This document shows, piece after piece, positions 51,094 through 59,415 of a DNA stretch of 64,000 bases. Source of the stretch: Rhodococcus oxybenzonivorans (GTDB lineage Bacteria; Actinomycetota; Actinomycetes; Mycobacteriales; Mycobacteriaceae); contig NZ_CP021354.1 in NCBI RefSeq assembly GCF_003130705.1, forward strand, positions 5,270,001-5,334,000. The letters are read 5' to 3'. Below the pieces are notes generated by a model. The model saw only the letters and a list, made by a program, of their open reading frames with translations. It searched no databases and was not told where the DNA came from. Positions within the stretch are counted from its first letter, which is position 1. Each line of letters begins with the position of its first letter. Made by a program: the position numbers and the translations under genes.

Positions 51094-51291
51094 ATGCCTG
51101 ATGCAGTGCTCAGTGCCGCCGGCAAACTGAGAGTTGCGTATAAGAACGCGGCAGACGACGAGACGATCAACCGTCTACGTGCGGTGATGCATGCACAGCG
51201 CGCGATCGCGTTAATTCGTAAGACGTCCTGCATTCCGTTCCCAGAGGATCTCGTATCCGAGATCGCTGATGCCGCCCGTGGTTCCGCATGA
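51094..51291 (+). CDS. 65-aa helical protein of the element
   Basis: ATG after GAAAGGGGCGCGCC. Ala-rich helical protein with TINRLRAVMHAQRAIALI. Its stop overlaps the next ATG (ATGA). No family recognised. Confidence 0.6.
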   Translation: MPDAVLSAAGKLRVAYKNAADDETINRLRAVMHAQRAIALIRKTSCIPFPEDLVSEIADAARGSA

Positions 51292-51491
51292 AGCACGGAA
51301 CATTCGCGGTACGCGCCCTGTTCGATCACCCGTTGGGTTGTGACGTTGTCTCGATCAAGTCGTGGACGGACACGACGTCGTGGAATGTACGTATGAGCCT
51401 TGACGATGCCGAGGACCTGGGGCACCGGATTCTGTCGGCTGTCCAGTTCGCCCGGCACAACGATGTGCGCGCCGCCAATGAGGCTGCGTGA
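51288..51491 (+). CDS. 67-aa protein of the element
   Basis: ATGA overlap with the preceding gene. Beta-rich start (TFAVRALFDHPLGCDVVSIK) and a helical end. Unrecognised; compact early gene between the regulators and the replication genes. Confidence 0.6.
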   Translation: MKHGTFAVRALFDHPLGCDVVSIKSWTDTTSWNVRMSLDDAEDLGHRILSAVQFARHNDVRAANEAA

Positions 51492-51566
51492 TCCTCACAA
51501 AGATGAACCCCCAAACAGTTGCAGCTGTCGGGGGTTCGTGGTCCCAGGAAGGAACCGAAGTAATCG

Positions 51567-52358
51567 ATGACCACTCTAGCAGAACCGATGGTGGCCCACG
51601 CGCTTTCGTACGCGCGGTCGGGCATCCCGGTCTTCCCCGGCGAGGATAAGACCCCGCTCACCCCAAATGGCTTCAAAGCCGCCACCACTGACGCCGACAT
51701 GGTTCGCGACTACTGGGGACGGTTCCCCGACGCGAATGTTCTCGGCTGCCCACCCGTCGGCACCGTGCTCGTCGACCTGGACCGTGCGCGCGCGAAGCCC
51801 GGTGAAGTTCTCACTGATGAGATGAAGAAGGACCGGTCCGGTCTGATTCGAATGGTCAACCTGCAGAACCAGTACGGCCGTCTCCCAGCAACGCGGTGCG
51901 CAAGGACTGGCGGAAACGGCCTGCACATCTGGTTCGGCTGCGAGGGACCGTTCGTCGCCAAGCCGTTCCCCGGTATAGACATCAAGGTCGGCGCGACAGG
52001 GTATGTGGTGTTGCCGCCGTCCCTGCATGCGAGCGGACGCCGGTACGAATGGCTTTCTACTGCACCGATAGCACGTTGCCCCCGGTGGCTCCGTGACCTG
52101 ATCGTCAAGAAGCCCCATGTGCCGCGTCCTGTGCCCGAACGTAAGCAGGTCGGTGGTTCGGGTGAGGGGTTGGTGAACACGGTCCTCAGCGCGCAGGAAG
52201 GGGGGCGTAACAGTGCCCTCCATTGGGCTGCATGCCGTGCACACGAGAACGGGATCCTCGACGACATCGAACAGGATCTCGTAGGTGCAGGACTGAGCAT
52301 CGGTCTCGATGTCCGCGAGATTGATTCCACGATCCGCTCTGCACGAGGTGGTGCCTGA
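51567..52358 (+). CDS. Bifunctional primase/polymerase (prim-pol)
   Basis: 263 aa. AEP-type prim-pol: GIPVFPGEDKTPLTPNGFKA, the metal-binding VLVDLDRAR, RTGGNGLHIWF and FPGIDIKVGATGYVVLPPS. C-terminal about 60 residues resemble the primase-associated helical domain. It primes and extends during element replication. TGA overlaps the helicase ATG (ATGA), so the two are coupled. Confidence 0.9.
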   Translation: MTTLAEPMVAHALSYARSGIPVFPGEDKTPLTPNGFKAATTDADMVRDYWGRFPDANVLGCPPVGTVLVDLDRARAKPGEVLTDEMKKDRSGLIRMVNLQNQYGRLPATRCARTGGNGLHIWFGCEGPFVAKPFPGIDIKVGATGYVVLPPSLHASGRRYEWLSTAPIARCPRWLRDLIVKKPHVPRPVPERKQVGGSGEGLVNTVLSAQEGGRNSALHWAACRAHENGILDDIEQDLVGAGLSIGLDVREIDSTIRSARGGA

Positions 52359-53725
52359 TGACAGCCGGTGTATTCGACATCGGAGAGTTTCGGCACGCCG
52401 ACACCGAACCTGACGGCGAGTTCTGGGACGCAAAGCCCGCATTGGCCCATGTCCGGGATTTTGCCCGTTCACGTATGGCAAGCCCGTGGGCGACATTGGG
52501 CGTCACACTCGCCCGTGTAATCGCGACAATCGAACCGTCCGTCGTGTTGCCGCCAATCGTCGGCGGTGAGGCACCGCTCAACTTCTACATGGCGACGGTC
52601 AGTAGGTCCGGTGGCGGCAAGGGTGCCGCCATGAAGGCGTCACAGGCAGCGTTTCCGTTCGTCGACGAGAAGGGTGCGCAGCTTTTCGACCAGCGCCCGC
52701 CCGGGTCCGGTGAAGGGTTCGTGAAGTCCTTTGCCCGTTACCGATCAGGCGAGAAGGGGGAAGAGGGCCGCATCGAGCACACCCGCACTCGGGTTTGTTT
52801 CGACTGCTCGGAGATCTCGATCCTGACTGCGCTCACTGGGCGGCAGAATGCGACGCTGGGCGGGATTCTGCTACAGGCCGCGATGGGCGAGGTCGCCGGC
52901 TTCTCGAACTCTGACGAGACGCGGTCGGTGTGGTTGCAGCCTCATACGTATCGGGCAACGCTTGTCGTTGGTGCGCAGGAGCTTATGTGCGGTCCTCTGT
53001 TCGATCAGGCGGGTTCTGGTCTACCTCAGCGGTTCCTGTACATGCCTGGCGCGGATGAGGCGATGCCGGACATCACCCCTAGCGATCCGGGCCCGTACGA
53101 GTGGACGGTGCCGCCCGATATCGAGTCGACGTTCGACGCGCTGAACCGTGCAGACGGTTCGACGCCAACGTTCGCGCCGACCAACGCTGTGACGGTCTGC
53201 AAAAGGGCCGAGGATCTCATTCGGCAGCACCGTCGAGATCAGAACAGGGGTATCGGCGACCCGCTCGATGGGCACGCACTGCTGTTGCGGGAGAAGGTGG
53301 CGTTCGGGCTGGCGGTGTTGTGCGGCGAGTCGGATATGGCGATCACGGACGAGTACTGGGATCTGGCCGGTGAAGTTATGTCCGTATCGAATCGGACTCG
53401 CGACGGAATTCAGGAAGCCTTGAAGGGTGCGCGTGCACAGTCGGAGAAGGCGCGGGCTGTGGCGAAGGTTGACGCGGACCTTCATGCAGAAGATCACAAG
53501 GAGAAGAAGAATGTTCAGCGGGTCGGGGTGAAGGTTCGCGGGATGCTGTCGGATGGTGACTGGCATCAGCGGAAGCCGTTGCGTGCAGTATTCGCGAGCC
53601 GTGATAGGGACGCGTTCGACATCCTCCTTGCCCGCATGGAGTCGAGCGGCGAGATCGAGACTCGGGAGGTCGGTTCGGGGAACAAAGCGGCCACTGAGTA
53701 CCGACTTCTGACGGCGGCACGGTGA
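52358..53725 (+). CDS. DUF3987-like replicative helicase
   Basis: 455 aa. P-loop SRSGGGKGAAM (about residue 87), Walker-B-like VCFDCSEISIL and the DUF3987 pattern DQAGSGLPQRFLYM. C-terminal 100 residues include a winged-helix-like end (KVRGMLSDGDWHQRKPLRAV). In satellites and small plasmids this family follows prim-pol and unwinds the origin, and an iteron-like repeat cluster begins 10 bp downstream. Confidence 0.8.
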   Translation: MTAGVFDIGEFRHADTEPDGEFWDAKPALAHVRDFARSRMASPWATLGVTLARVIATIEPSVVLPPIVGGEAPLNFYMATVSRSGGGKGAAMKASQAAFPFVDEKGAQLFDQRPPGSGEGFVKSFARYRSGEKGEEGRIEHTRTRVCFDCSEISILTALTGRQNATLGGILLQAAMGEVAGFSNSDETRSVWLQPHTYRATLVVGAQELMCGPLFDQAGSGLPQRFLYMPGADEAMPDITPSDPGPYEWTVPPDIESTFDALNRADGSTPTFAPTNAVTVCKRAEDLIRQHRRDQNRGIGDPLDGHALLLREKVAFGLAVLCGESDMAITDEYWDLAGEVMSVSNRTRDGIQEALKGARAQSEKARAVAKVDADLHAEDHKEKKNVQRVGVKVRGMLSDGDWHQRKPLRAVFASRDRDAFDILLARMESSGEIETREVGSGNKAATEYRLLTAAR

Positions 53726-53734
53726 GCTATCCAT

Positions 53735-53899
53735 GGGTGGACGGGTGGACATTTGTCCACCCGAGGTCCGGAGAATTTGCCGATTCTGTCCACCCAACCG
53801 AGGTTCAAGATTGCATTCACGCAGGTAGAGCCGTTGACGTTGTTAACGAATTCGCCGTCTACCGCAAGCATGGGTGGACATTTGTCCACCCGTCCACCC
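53735..53899. repeat. Iteron-like octamer cluster, putative replication origin
   Basis: Seven copies of GGGTGGAC or its complement in 165 bp: tandem at 53735 and 53743, inverted at 53755, 53788, 53884 and 53892, direct at 53872. They build two perfect 20-bp palindromes, GGGTGGACATTTGTCCACCC, at 53743-53762 and 53872-53891. A 10-bp tandem GATTCCGAAT follows at 53911. The position directly after prim-pol and helicase is that of a satellite or plasmid origin. Confidence 0.75.
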
Positions 53900-53918
53900 A
53901 AGCGCCGAAGGATTCCGA

Positions 53919-54275
53919 ATGATTCCGAATGACCAACCCTGCCACCACGTCCTCACGGGCCGCGATGTCGTTGCATGGAGCGATGACGGTGAGGCGCTCG
54001 TCCTGGACGCGAAGGTAGGGCGTCTCGTTCCTGTGTACGGCCCGCTGGCAGTCGACAACCGTGTGGTGCAGATGATCCCCGCCACGGGCTGGCAGGTCAC
54101 CCACAATCACGGCACCGAGGACGAGTTCACCGAGCCGCTCGTTGCTTGGGGGCTCCGCTCGGACGGGTCCGTCGTACCACTGAACACGGACTGCGGTGGT
54201 CTCGTTGAAGACCTCGACGGCTATCGCAACTTCCGCATTAGCTCGGTACCGACCGAACGTCAGGAGAACGCATGA
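53919..54275 (+). CDS. 118-aa protein of the element
   Basis: ATG 53919 is within the tandem GATTCCGAAT; ATG 53929 is not in frame. Small beta-rich protein (DVVAWSDDGEALVLDAKVG, LVPVYGPLAV, VQMIPATGWQVTHNHGTEDE). No family recognised. ATGA overlap with the next gene. Confidence 0.6.
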   Translation: MIPNDQPCHHVLTGRDVVAWSDDGEALVLDAKVGRLVPVYGPLAVDNRVVQMIPATGWQVTHNHGTEDEFTEPLVAWGLRSDGSVVPLNTDCGGLVEDLDGYRNFRISSVPTERQENA

Positions 54276-54640
54276 CCGCGATCAGGTTCACCGACACCGG
54301 CAGCGGGCACGCACTGACATTCTCCTATGACCCCGACGTGGTGGGGATCGTGAAGGCGCTGCCGTCGAACCGCCGGAAGTACAACCCCGACGGCAAACAG
54401 TGGATGGTTCACCCCGAGGTGGTGCAAGGGTTGGTGGATGCGCTCACCGCTCACGGTCACACCGTTACCGGACTCGACGCGCAAGAGGTACCTACTGGTG
54501 GAGTCGATCCCAGGCTCACCCAAGCGGTTGCACTTCTCCGGGATGTGATCGCGGATATGGACGCCGAGGATGCCGCACATAAAAATCTGCGCGCGATGCT
54601 AGGCGCTGAGCCGGTCGACGAAGATCAACCGGACTTTTAG
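54272..54640 (+). CDS. HARP-like small protein
   Basis: 122 aa. Residues about 12-68 (FSYDPDVVGIVKALPSNRRK, YNPDGKQWMVHPEVVQGLVDALTAHGH) resemble the HARP/annealing-helicase accessory fold, which binds branched DNA. The C-terminus is acidic and helical. Coupled to the preceding gene, and followed by a strong hairpin. Confidence 0.6.
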   Translation: MTAIRFTDTGSGHALTFSYDPDVVGIVKALPSNRRKYNPDGKQWMVHPEVVQGLVDALTAHGHTVTGLDAQEVPTGGVDPRLTQAVALLRDVIADMDAEDAAHKNLRAMLGAEPVDEDQPDF

Positions 54641-54659
54641 ATCTCATAATCATATTCCC

Positions 54660-54695
54660 AGCGGGCCCTGACTTCTTAGGAGGTCGGGGCCCGCT
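54660..54695 (+). terminator. Hairpin after the replication operon
   Basis: AGCGGGCCCTGACTTC, loop TTAG, GAGGTCGGGGCCCGCT, with a few mismatches, 19 bp after the stop at 54640. Weak T content follows. Confidence 0.65.
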
Positions 54696-54712
54696 GTTGT
54701 ACCGGGAGGAAG

Positions 54713-55162
54713 GTGGACGCTTTGGGTTCAATCTCTCTGCACGGGCTTGTCGCGTCAGCGCCGGCGACCGTACGTGAACTGCGGACTTTCATCAGTGCAC
54801 GGGGGCACGGCATCGGCGACAAGGTGGACACGGGAGGTAAGCCGAAGTCGAAACCGCCCTGCAATGTCGCGGCAATTGATGCGTCCGATTTGGAGACCTG
54901 GATGCTCGTCGAGTGGGCGTCATATGCGGGCGTCGAAGTCCGCGGTGCCGGCCGATTCTGGCGCGTCGGCGGACGTGTCGCCGGTTTAGTCTCCGACGAC
55001 GTCACGCCAGTACAAGTAGTCGCTGACCGATTGCTACACGCCATGTCACAGCCTGATTGGGTTGAGCCAGAAGGTATGCATGAGGCGCTGAATGATTGCC
55101 GGGTACGCCACATCGAGCAGTGGCCGAGTCTGATGGATGTGTTGATGGACGTCCGATGCTGA
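54713..55162 (+). CDS. 149-aa protein of the element
   Basis: GTG 54713 after GGGAGGAAG. N-terminal region resembles a regulatory or recombination protein (ELRTFISARGHGIGDKVDTG), followed by a DASDLETWMLVEWASYAG segment. No confident family. Its stop overlaps the next ATG. Confidence 0.6.
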   Translation: MDALGSISLHGLVASAPATVRELRTFISARGHGIGDKVDTGGKPKSKPPCNVAAIDASDLETWMLVEWASYAGVEVRGAGRFWRVGGRVAGLVSDDVTPVQVVADRLLHAMSQPDWVEPEGMHEALNDCRVRHIEQWPSLMDVLMDVRC

Positions 55163-55506
55163 GCCTGCCCGAGCGGTGGCTGACGCTCGACGAAGCCGCC
55201 CGACTGGTAGGCCGCACACCACGCACGATCAACAGTTGGGCTGCCGCCGGCCATATACGGGTACGGCGCACAGGTTCCGGACGTCGATTCGAGTTCAACG
55301 AGTTACTCGACGCCCGTGATGCTGCGCGAGCCCGTAGGGAGTTCGGGAACTGGAAACCAGGACCCGGACGACCACCACATCCGGCTAGACCACAAATCCG
55401 CACGTTGTTGGCCGAAGGGCAGAAACCCGTCGACATCGCACAACAACTGAACTGCAGCGCGTATCTGGTTTACCGGGTGCGCCGAGAACTGAAAGGCACA
55501 ACATGA
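55156..55506 (+). CDS. Two-HTH DNA-binding protein
   Basis: 116 aa from ATG 55156. First HTH of excisionase/MerR type (LTLDEAARLVGRTPRTINSW, AAAGHIRVRRTG); second HTH near residues 78-108 (IRTLLAEGQKPVDIAQQLNC, then SAYLVYRVRREL). Probable transcription regulator of late element genes. Overlaps both neighbours. Confidence 0.75.
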   Translation: MLSLPERWLTLDEAARLVGRTPRTINSWAAAGHIRVRRTGSGRRFEFNELLDARDAARARREFGNWKPGPGRPPHPARPQIRTLLAEGQKPVDIAQQLNCSAYLVYRVRRELKGTT

Positions 55507-55763
55507 CAGCGCCACAACGGTACGGCGGGGCGGCCCGCTACTACCCGCAGACGGACAACCGCAAGCCATGCGCCGTAGCGGGATGCGACCAGGTAACCCA
55601 AGCGATATCCGGTCGATGCTTCCAGCACCGCACTGACATTCCGGTTTCCAGGACACAGGACGCAATCTCGGTCGCCGGCATCACTTTCACCGTCGCCGCA
55701 GCCCGCGCCCTGGGTGACCGTATCCACGATCTCGCGGACGAGATTGAGAAGGACCGAACATGA
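55503..55763 (+). CDS. 86-aa protein with zinc-knuckle-like N-terminus
   Basis: CAVAGCDQ and CFQH (about residues 23-42) could bind one zinc; the rest is helical. ATGA overlaps on both sides. Unrecognised. Confidence 0.6.
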   Translation: MTAPQRYGGAARYYPQTDNRKPCAVAGCDQVTQAISGRCFQHRTDIPVSRTQDAISVAGITFTVAAARALGDRIHDLADEIEKDRT

Positions 55764-55966
55764 CCGAACCGCAGTATCCGCCGTCGTGGACGAGACCACA
55801 GGATCGGGTGAGCCCAGCAGCAATACAGGCTGAGAAACCGTCTGCGACGCCCGACGCACACGGGGACGACGAGGAACGCGGGAACCGGCAACTCGACTAC
55901 CTGCACCGCCGCAACGGCACCCCCGAACTATCCCCCCTCTCAAACTCTCACCCATTCGCAGTCTGA
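55760..55966 (+). CDS. 68-aa polar protein of the element
   Basis: Pro/Asp/Glu-rich, probably disordered. Supported mainly by the ATGA overlap with the preceding gene. Unrecognised. Confidence 0.5.
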   Translation: MTEPQYPPSWTRPQDRVSPAAIQAEKPSATPDAHGDDEERGNRQLDYLHRRNGTPELSPLSNSHPFAV

Positions 55967-55980
55967 TTAAGGAACTCCAA

Positions 55981-56784
55981 ATGACCCTCTCCGCAGCCAG
56001 CATCAAGCGATTCCACAACGCGGTCACCACCAACGGCGGCACCATCCCCGAGACCCTTCTGGGCATCACCGACAACTTGGAAGCCATCAACGCCTGGCAG
56101 CCCGCACCCGCAGGGGCAGCGCTCACCGCCGCACTTTCCAACGGGAAGTTCAACGCCAAGACCGCAGCACAGCACCTCGACGGGGCTCTCGCCGAAGTTC
56201 ATGATCCCAACCATGTGGCGAAGGTACGCGGCACCGCGACCCTTGCACTCTGCACGCAGTACGAGCAGGAGATCAAGGGTGCAGCCGGTGACGAACTGGT
56301 CGAATCCCTGCGCCCCTCATTCGATGCCGCACTCGAAGGACTGCGCACCGCCGCCGGAATGTTCAGCCTCAACGCAGCCCCGGATCAGATCCTTGAACTC
56401 GGACACGATGCCGTAGACGCATACAACGCCATCCCGAACCACCGACTGGTACTCGACCGAATGTGGCACGACATCATCGGCTGGCTTGTCGTCGCAACCG
56501 GTGACGGCCCCCAGGTACTCGGACAGCCACGAATCGACCGGGTTGCCGATGCCTTGCGCCTGGTAATGGTGATGCCCGCCCCACGTGGCAGCCTCACGGA
56601 CCTCACCAACGCTATCGAACCGGTGACAACCAACCGGCTTCGTGTTGGGCATTGGGGGCGACTGATGAGTCTCACACCTCTGCACCTGAACAGCCCCAGT
56701 GAGGCACGGACGGTCCTCGACGCTTACCTCGAGGACGCGGACGCAAGCATGGCGGCACAGCTTGCAGCCAGCCACTCCAGTTAA
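55981..56784 (+). CDS. 267-aa helical protein, possible morphogenesis or interference factor
   Basis: ATG 55981 after AAGGAACTCCAA. All-helical, no cysteine motif, no membrane segment. Landmarks: SAASIKRFHNAVTTNGG at the start, FNAKTAAQHLDGALAEVHDP and RLVMVMPAPRGSLTDLTNA. The largest unassigned gene of the element, placed between the regulators and the packaging-like genes. No family recognised. Confidence 0.65.
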   Translation: MTLSAASIKRFHNAVTTNGGTIPETLLGITDNLEAINAWQPAPAGAALTAALSNGKFNAKTAAQHLDGALAEVHDPNHVAKVRGTATLALCTQYEQEIKGAAGDELVESLRPSFDAALEGLRTAAGMFSLNAAPDQILELGHDAVDAYNAIPNHRLVLDRMWHDIIGWLVVATGDGPQVLGQPRIDRVADALRLVMVMPAPRGSLTDLTNAIEPVTTNRLRVGHWGRLMSLTPLHLNSPSEARTVLDAYLEDADASMAAQLAASHSS

Positions 56785-56896
56785 CCCCACCTGACCACCT
56801 GACACGGCGTCAAGGTCACTGCACCAGACGGTCTGGGCAGAGCCAAGCCTGGTCACGATTGCACCTTTCCGCATAGCCAGAGCTGCGCCACACCCC

Positions 56897-56935
56897 GAGG
56901 GCGGCATCGACTCCACGTGAGTTGGCGCCGCCCTC
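56897..56935 (+). terminator. Hairpin after the 55981-56784 gene
   Basis: GAGGGCGGCATCGACTC, loop CACGT, GAGTTGGCGCCGCCCTC. Good stem with an internal mismatch patch, no T-run. Confidence 0.5.
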
Positions 56936-56957
56936 ACGCATACCCGAAGGACAACAC

Positions 56958-57272
56958 ATGACATGGACCGGCAACGGTGGCCGCACCAGCACCGCCGCAC
57001 ACAGACAACGCCGCAGACGCGTACTCGAACGAGACAACCACCAATGCCAAATACGCGGACCCAAATGCATTGGCACAGCAACAGAATGCGACCACATCAT
57101 CAACGTCAAAGCATTCGGGAACCAACCCGAACTAGCCGAGAGCGATGAAAACTGCCGCGCAGTATGCAACCCCTGTCACGCCAACAAATCTGCACTTGAA
57201 GGCGTCCAAGCCAGAGCCAAACGCAGAGCCAAGCTCAAGCTACCAGTCCAGAAGCACCCCGGACTCCGCTGA
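56958..57272 (+). CDS. HNH endonuclease 1
   Basis: 104 aa, ATG 56958 after GAAGGACAACAC. Pattern CQIRGPKC, TECDHII, NCRAVCNPCHANKS gives the treble-clef Cys pairs and His of an HNH nuclease. In cos phages and some satellites, an HNH nuclease next to the terminase is needed for packaging cleavage. Very basic tail. Confidence 0.85.
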   Translation: MTWTGNGGRTSTAAHRQRRRRVLERDNHQCQIRGPKCIGTATECDHIINVKAFGNQPELAESDENCRAVCNPCHANKSALEGVQARAKRRAKLKLPVQKHPGLR

Positions 57273-57570
57273 CACCCGGCACACAACACGTCAGGGGGCC
57301 TTCAATTTGACCCCCACCGGGGTGACCCCGACCGCTTCCGCGAGTTCTGTCGGTACCCATAGCGCTGACCAGTCGCCGCATAAGCGCATGAGATCCCAGG
57401 GGGTAGCGCACTGATCTGTGGGTGCTCCTGTGAAGCAGCAGAACGCGCGTCAGGTGTACCGGGGTGGGTGATTCCGGCACAGGGCAACTCAGGGCTCAAC
57501 CAATCGGTGTGCAGTATCGGTGCAGGTCAGAAGCACCAATTCGTAACCAATCGACGTAAGGAAACTAGAC
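57273..57570. other. Intergenic region before the TerS-like gene
   Basis: 298 bp without a convincing gene. It has G/C-rich inverted segments (GGGGGCC, GACCCCCACCGGGGTGACC near 57309) and lies between an HNH nuclease and a TerS-like gene, where cos or pac sites are usually found. Possible packaging site; no direct evidence. Confidence 0.35.
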
Positions 57571-57903
57571 ATGGGCAGACCCAAGAAATCGGAGGGCATG
57601 CGCGTCGTAGAACAGTTGAACAAGCTTCTCGATGCGCCGGCCGAATGGGACGAGAGGGAACTATTGGTGCTCGATTCGATCCGTAAAGCGGCTGATAGGG
57701 GTGCACTACTGGCCGATTTACTCACGATAGAAGGCGCGAAGGAACCCGTCTCAACGCGCAGGATTACGGAACTGGCAGCGGAGATCCGCCAATGTGAGGC
57801 GAACGTGTTGCGCTGGTCAGCAACGTTGAACCCGGACACGACGGTGCCGGAGCAGAAGAGCCTGCGACACCAGCAGGCGGCGAACACCAGATGGAGGAAC
57901 TGA
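57571..57903 (+). CDS. TerS-like small protein
   Basis: 110 aa, starts MGRPKKSEG (basic), then helical: LLVLDSIRKAADRGALLADL, TRRITELAAEIRQCEANVLR. Basic N-terminus, helical body and HNH neighbours fit a phage terminase small subunit, which in satellites redirects helper packaging. The family call is by resemblance and position only. Confidence 0.4.
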   Translation: MGRPKKSEGMRVVEQLNKLLDAPAEWDERELLVLDSIRKAADRGALLADLLTIEGAKEPVSTRRITELAAEIRQCEANVLRWSATLNPDTTVPEQKSLRHQQAANTRWRN

Positions 57904-57904
57904 C

Positions 57905-58168
57905 ATGGCACGAATGCCCAGAGGGACAACGCCGAACGGCTTGCGAGAGCACTTGTTGCGTGAAGCGGAGGACTTCCGTGACCGCTATGGACACATCGAC
58001 GCACAGGTGTTCAACGAGTTGTCGAAGCCAGTGCGAATGCTCGCCTCGGGTCAACCGGTTGAGCTACGCCGGTACCAGTTGCCCGCTGACCACCACGAAC
58101 GCTGCGCCGGCCAACCCCACGACGTGCTGATACTCGACGTCGGCAACCGCCTGCACCTAGAGGGCTGA
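57905..58168 (+). CDS. 87-aa protein of the element
   Basis: Starts 2 bp after the TerS-like stop. MARMPRGTTPNGLREHLLRE at the start and a beta-rich end (HDVLILDVGNRLHLEG). Unrecognised; could be a packaging or head-associated factor from context. Confidence 0.55.
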   Translation: MARMPRGTTPNGLREHLLREAEDFRDRYGHIDAQVFNELSKPVRMLASGQPVELRRYQLPADHHERCAGQPHDVLILDVGNRLHLEG

Positions 58169-58175
58169 TGCTGTC

Positions 58176-58454
58176 ATGGCAGGCAACCCCCGAGATAGCA
58201 GACGCTACCGCAACGCAGCCAAGCGACTACGGCGCTCCAGTCAAGTTTGTTGGCTCTGCGGCAAAGACATAGACATCAGCCTCCCCTACACCGACAGGGA
58301 CAGTTGGACGGCAGATCATTCCGTGCCTTTGAATGCTGGCGGGGATGTACACGGGCCACTCCGACCGGCGCACCGGGGCTGCAATAGCTCAAGAGGCGAT
58401 GGCATCCGCAACCGCAAGCACAACCCGAAGCCGCCCACCAGTCGGGAGTGGTAA
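58176..58454 (+). CDS. HNH endonuclease 2
   Basis: 92 aa. CWLCGK, SWTADHSVPLNAGG and RPAHRGCNSSRGD form a compact phage-type HNH motif. The third member of a TerS-like, unknown, HNH string, the order seen at packaging loci of cos phages. Confidence 0.85.
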   Translation: MAGNPRDSRRYRNAAKRLRRSSQVCWLCGKDIDISLPYTDRDSWTADHSVPLNAGGDVHGPLRPAHRGCNSSRGDGIRNRKHNPKPPTSREW

Positions 58455-58585
58455 TAGCAGCCAAAACCGGCTAGGGGTCGGCAATTTTGGTGGGGTGGGA
58501 CGGGACCACGTTGGACCCCGTGACACGAGCTACGCGAAATGTGGCAGCTTCTCTCCCCACTGTGAATGAGGGAAGGGGATCTGGT

Positions 58586-58759
58586 CTAGTCGTCGCGCTC
58601 GTCGGACAAAGATTTGGCGGCGACTTCTCGGATCGGGTCCGGAACTGTTTGGCCGCGGCGCTCGTGTAGCTTGATTAGTCGTCGTGCTGCGGCGATTACC
58701 TCGTCTCGCTGCGATATGGGTCCTGGGCGGGTCATACCTGGGATGTATGTGGTTCTCAT
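58586..58759 (-). CDS. 57-aa protein of the element
   Basis: ATG 58759 after AAAGAGAG on the minus strand. Helical (RDEVIAAARRLIKLHERRGQ, DPIREVAAKSLSDERDD). Opposite direction to the packaging-like genes. Unrecognised. Confidence 0.5.
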   Translation of the reverse strand: MRTTYIPGMTRPGPISQRDEVIAAARRLIKLHERRGQTVPDPIREVAAKSLSDERDD

Positions 58760-58785
58760 CGCGTCTCTCTTTGGGTGCGCCCGTT

Positions 58786-58820
58786 TCCCCGCCGGTCCAA
58801 CCCGAAAGAGCCGGCGGGGA
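58786..58820 (-). terminator. Hairpin upstream of the 58586-58759 gene
   Basis: TCCCCGCCGG and CCGGCGGGGA, a perfect 10-bp stem with a 15-nt loop. It could end the leftward transcript of the 59010-59249 gene. No T-run. Confidence 0.4.
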
Positions 58821-59009
58821 TCTGGGCCACAACCTCCCATAGGAAGTCCGGTCTAGGTGACTACGCGACACTATCGGTCAACCATGTTGGCCCGCGCCGC
58901 GTGATCGTAGGAATGTGTTGAGGGGTCCACCCGTAGCCCCTGCGTGCCCGCCGGACTGCACACGTGCAACGGCGTGAATCGGGCGAGACGCATGAAGCCC
59001 TGCCGCAAC

Positions 59010-59249
59010 CTATCCCACTAACCGCACCCAAAGTCGTCGCCAGAACCCAGTTGTATTTGCTAGCTTTGCGCGTCGTTCATTCGACGCGATCCGCTCGGCC
59101 TCCATCGCTCCTGAGTAGCTACGCGCGGCCATCCCCGACGCGATGGACTCCATCGGAGAAGCGCCCTCTGATTGGGCGGCGGCCATGAAACCAACCATCC
59201 CGGCGCGATTCCGTTGGGCGTCCCGCTCGTTCTTGTCCGAGGTGCTCAT
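59010..59249 (-). CDS. 79-aa protein of the element
   Basis: ATG 59249 behind a purine-rich GGGAG...GGGGG stretch. Ala/Ser/Met-rich helix with an amphipathic basic C-terminus (TGFWRRLWVRLVG) that may associate with membranes. Unrecognised. Confidence 0.5.
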   Translation of the reverse strand: MSTSDKNERDAQRNRAGMVGFMAAAQSEGASPMESIASGMAARSYSGAMEAERIASNERRAKLANTTGFWRRLWVRLVG

Positions 59250-59415
59250 ACCCCCATACTCCCGCTTATGAACGATTTCAGGAACCTATGTCGTCCAATC
59301 GGACGAACTTTCTCCTGCGATCGAACCAAAGATTCCCATTCCCTCGCACCTTCGTTCCGCGTTCGACTCAAATTCGTCGGTCGGATATTTCTAGACAGAC
59401 AAGAGAGGAAGTTGG

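Noticed and set aside
53722..53922. 66-codon frame across the octamer repeats
   Set aside because: Translates the repeats (WTFVHP twice) and lacks a ribosome site; a DNA-level origin explains it better.
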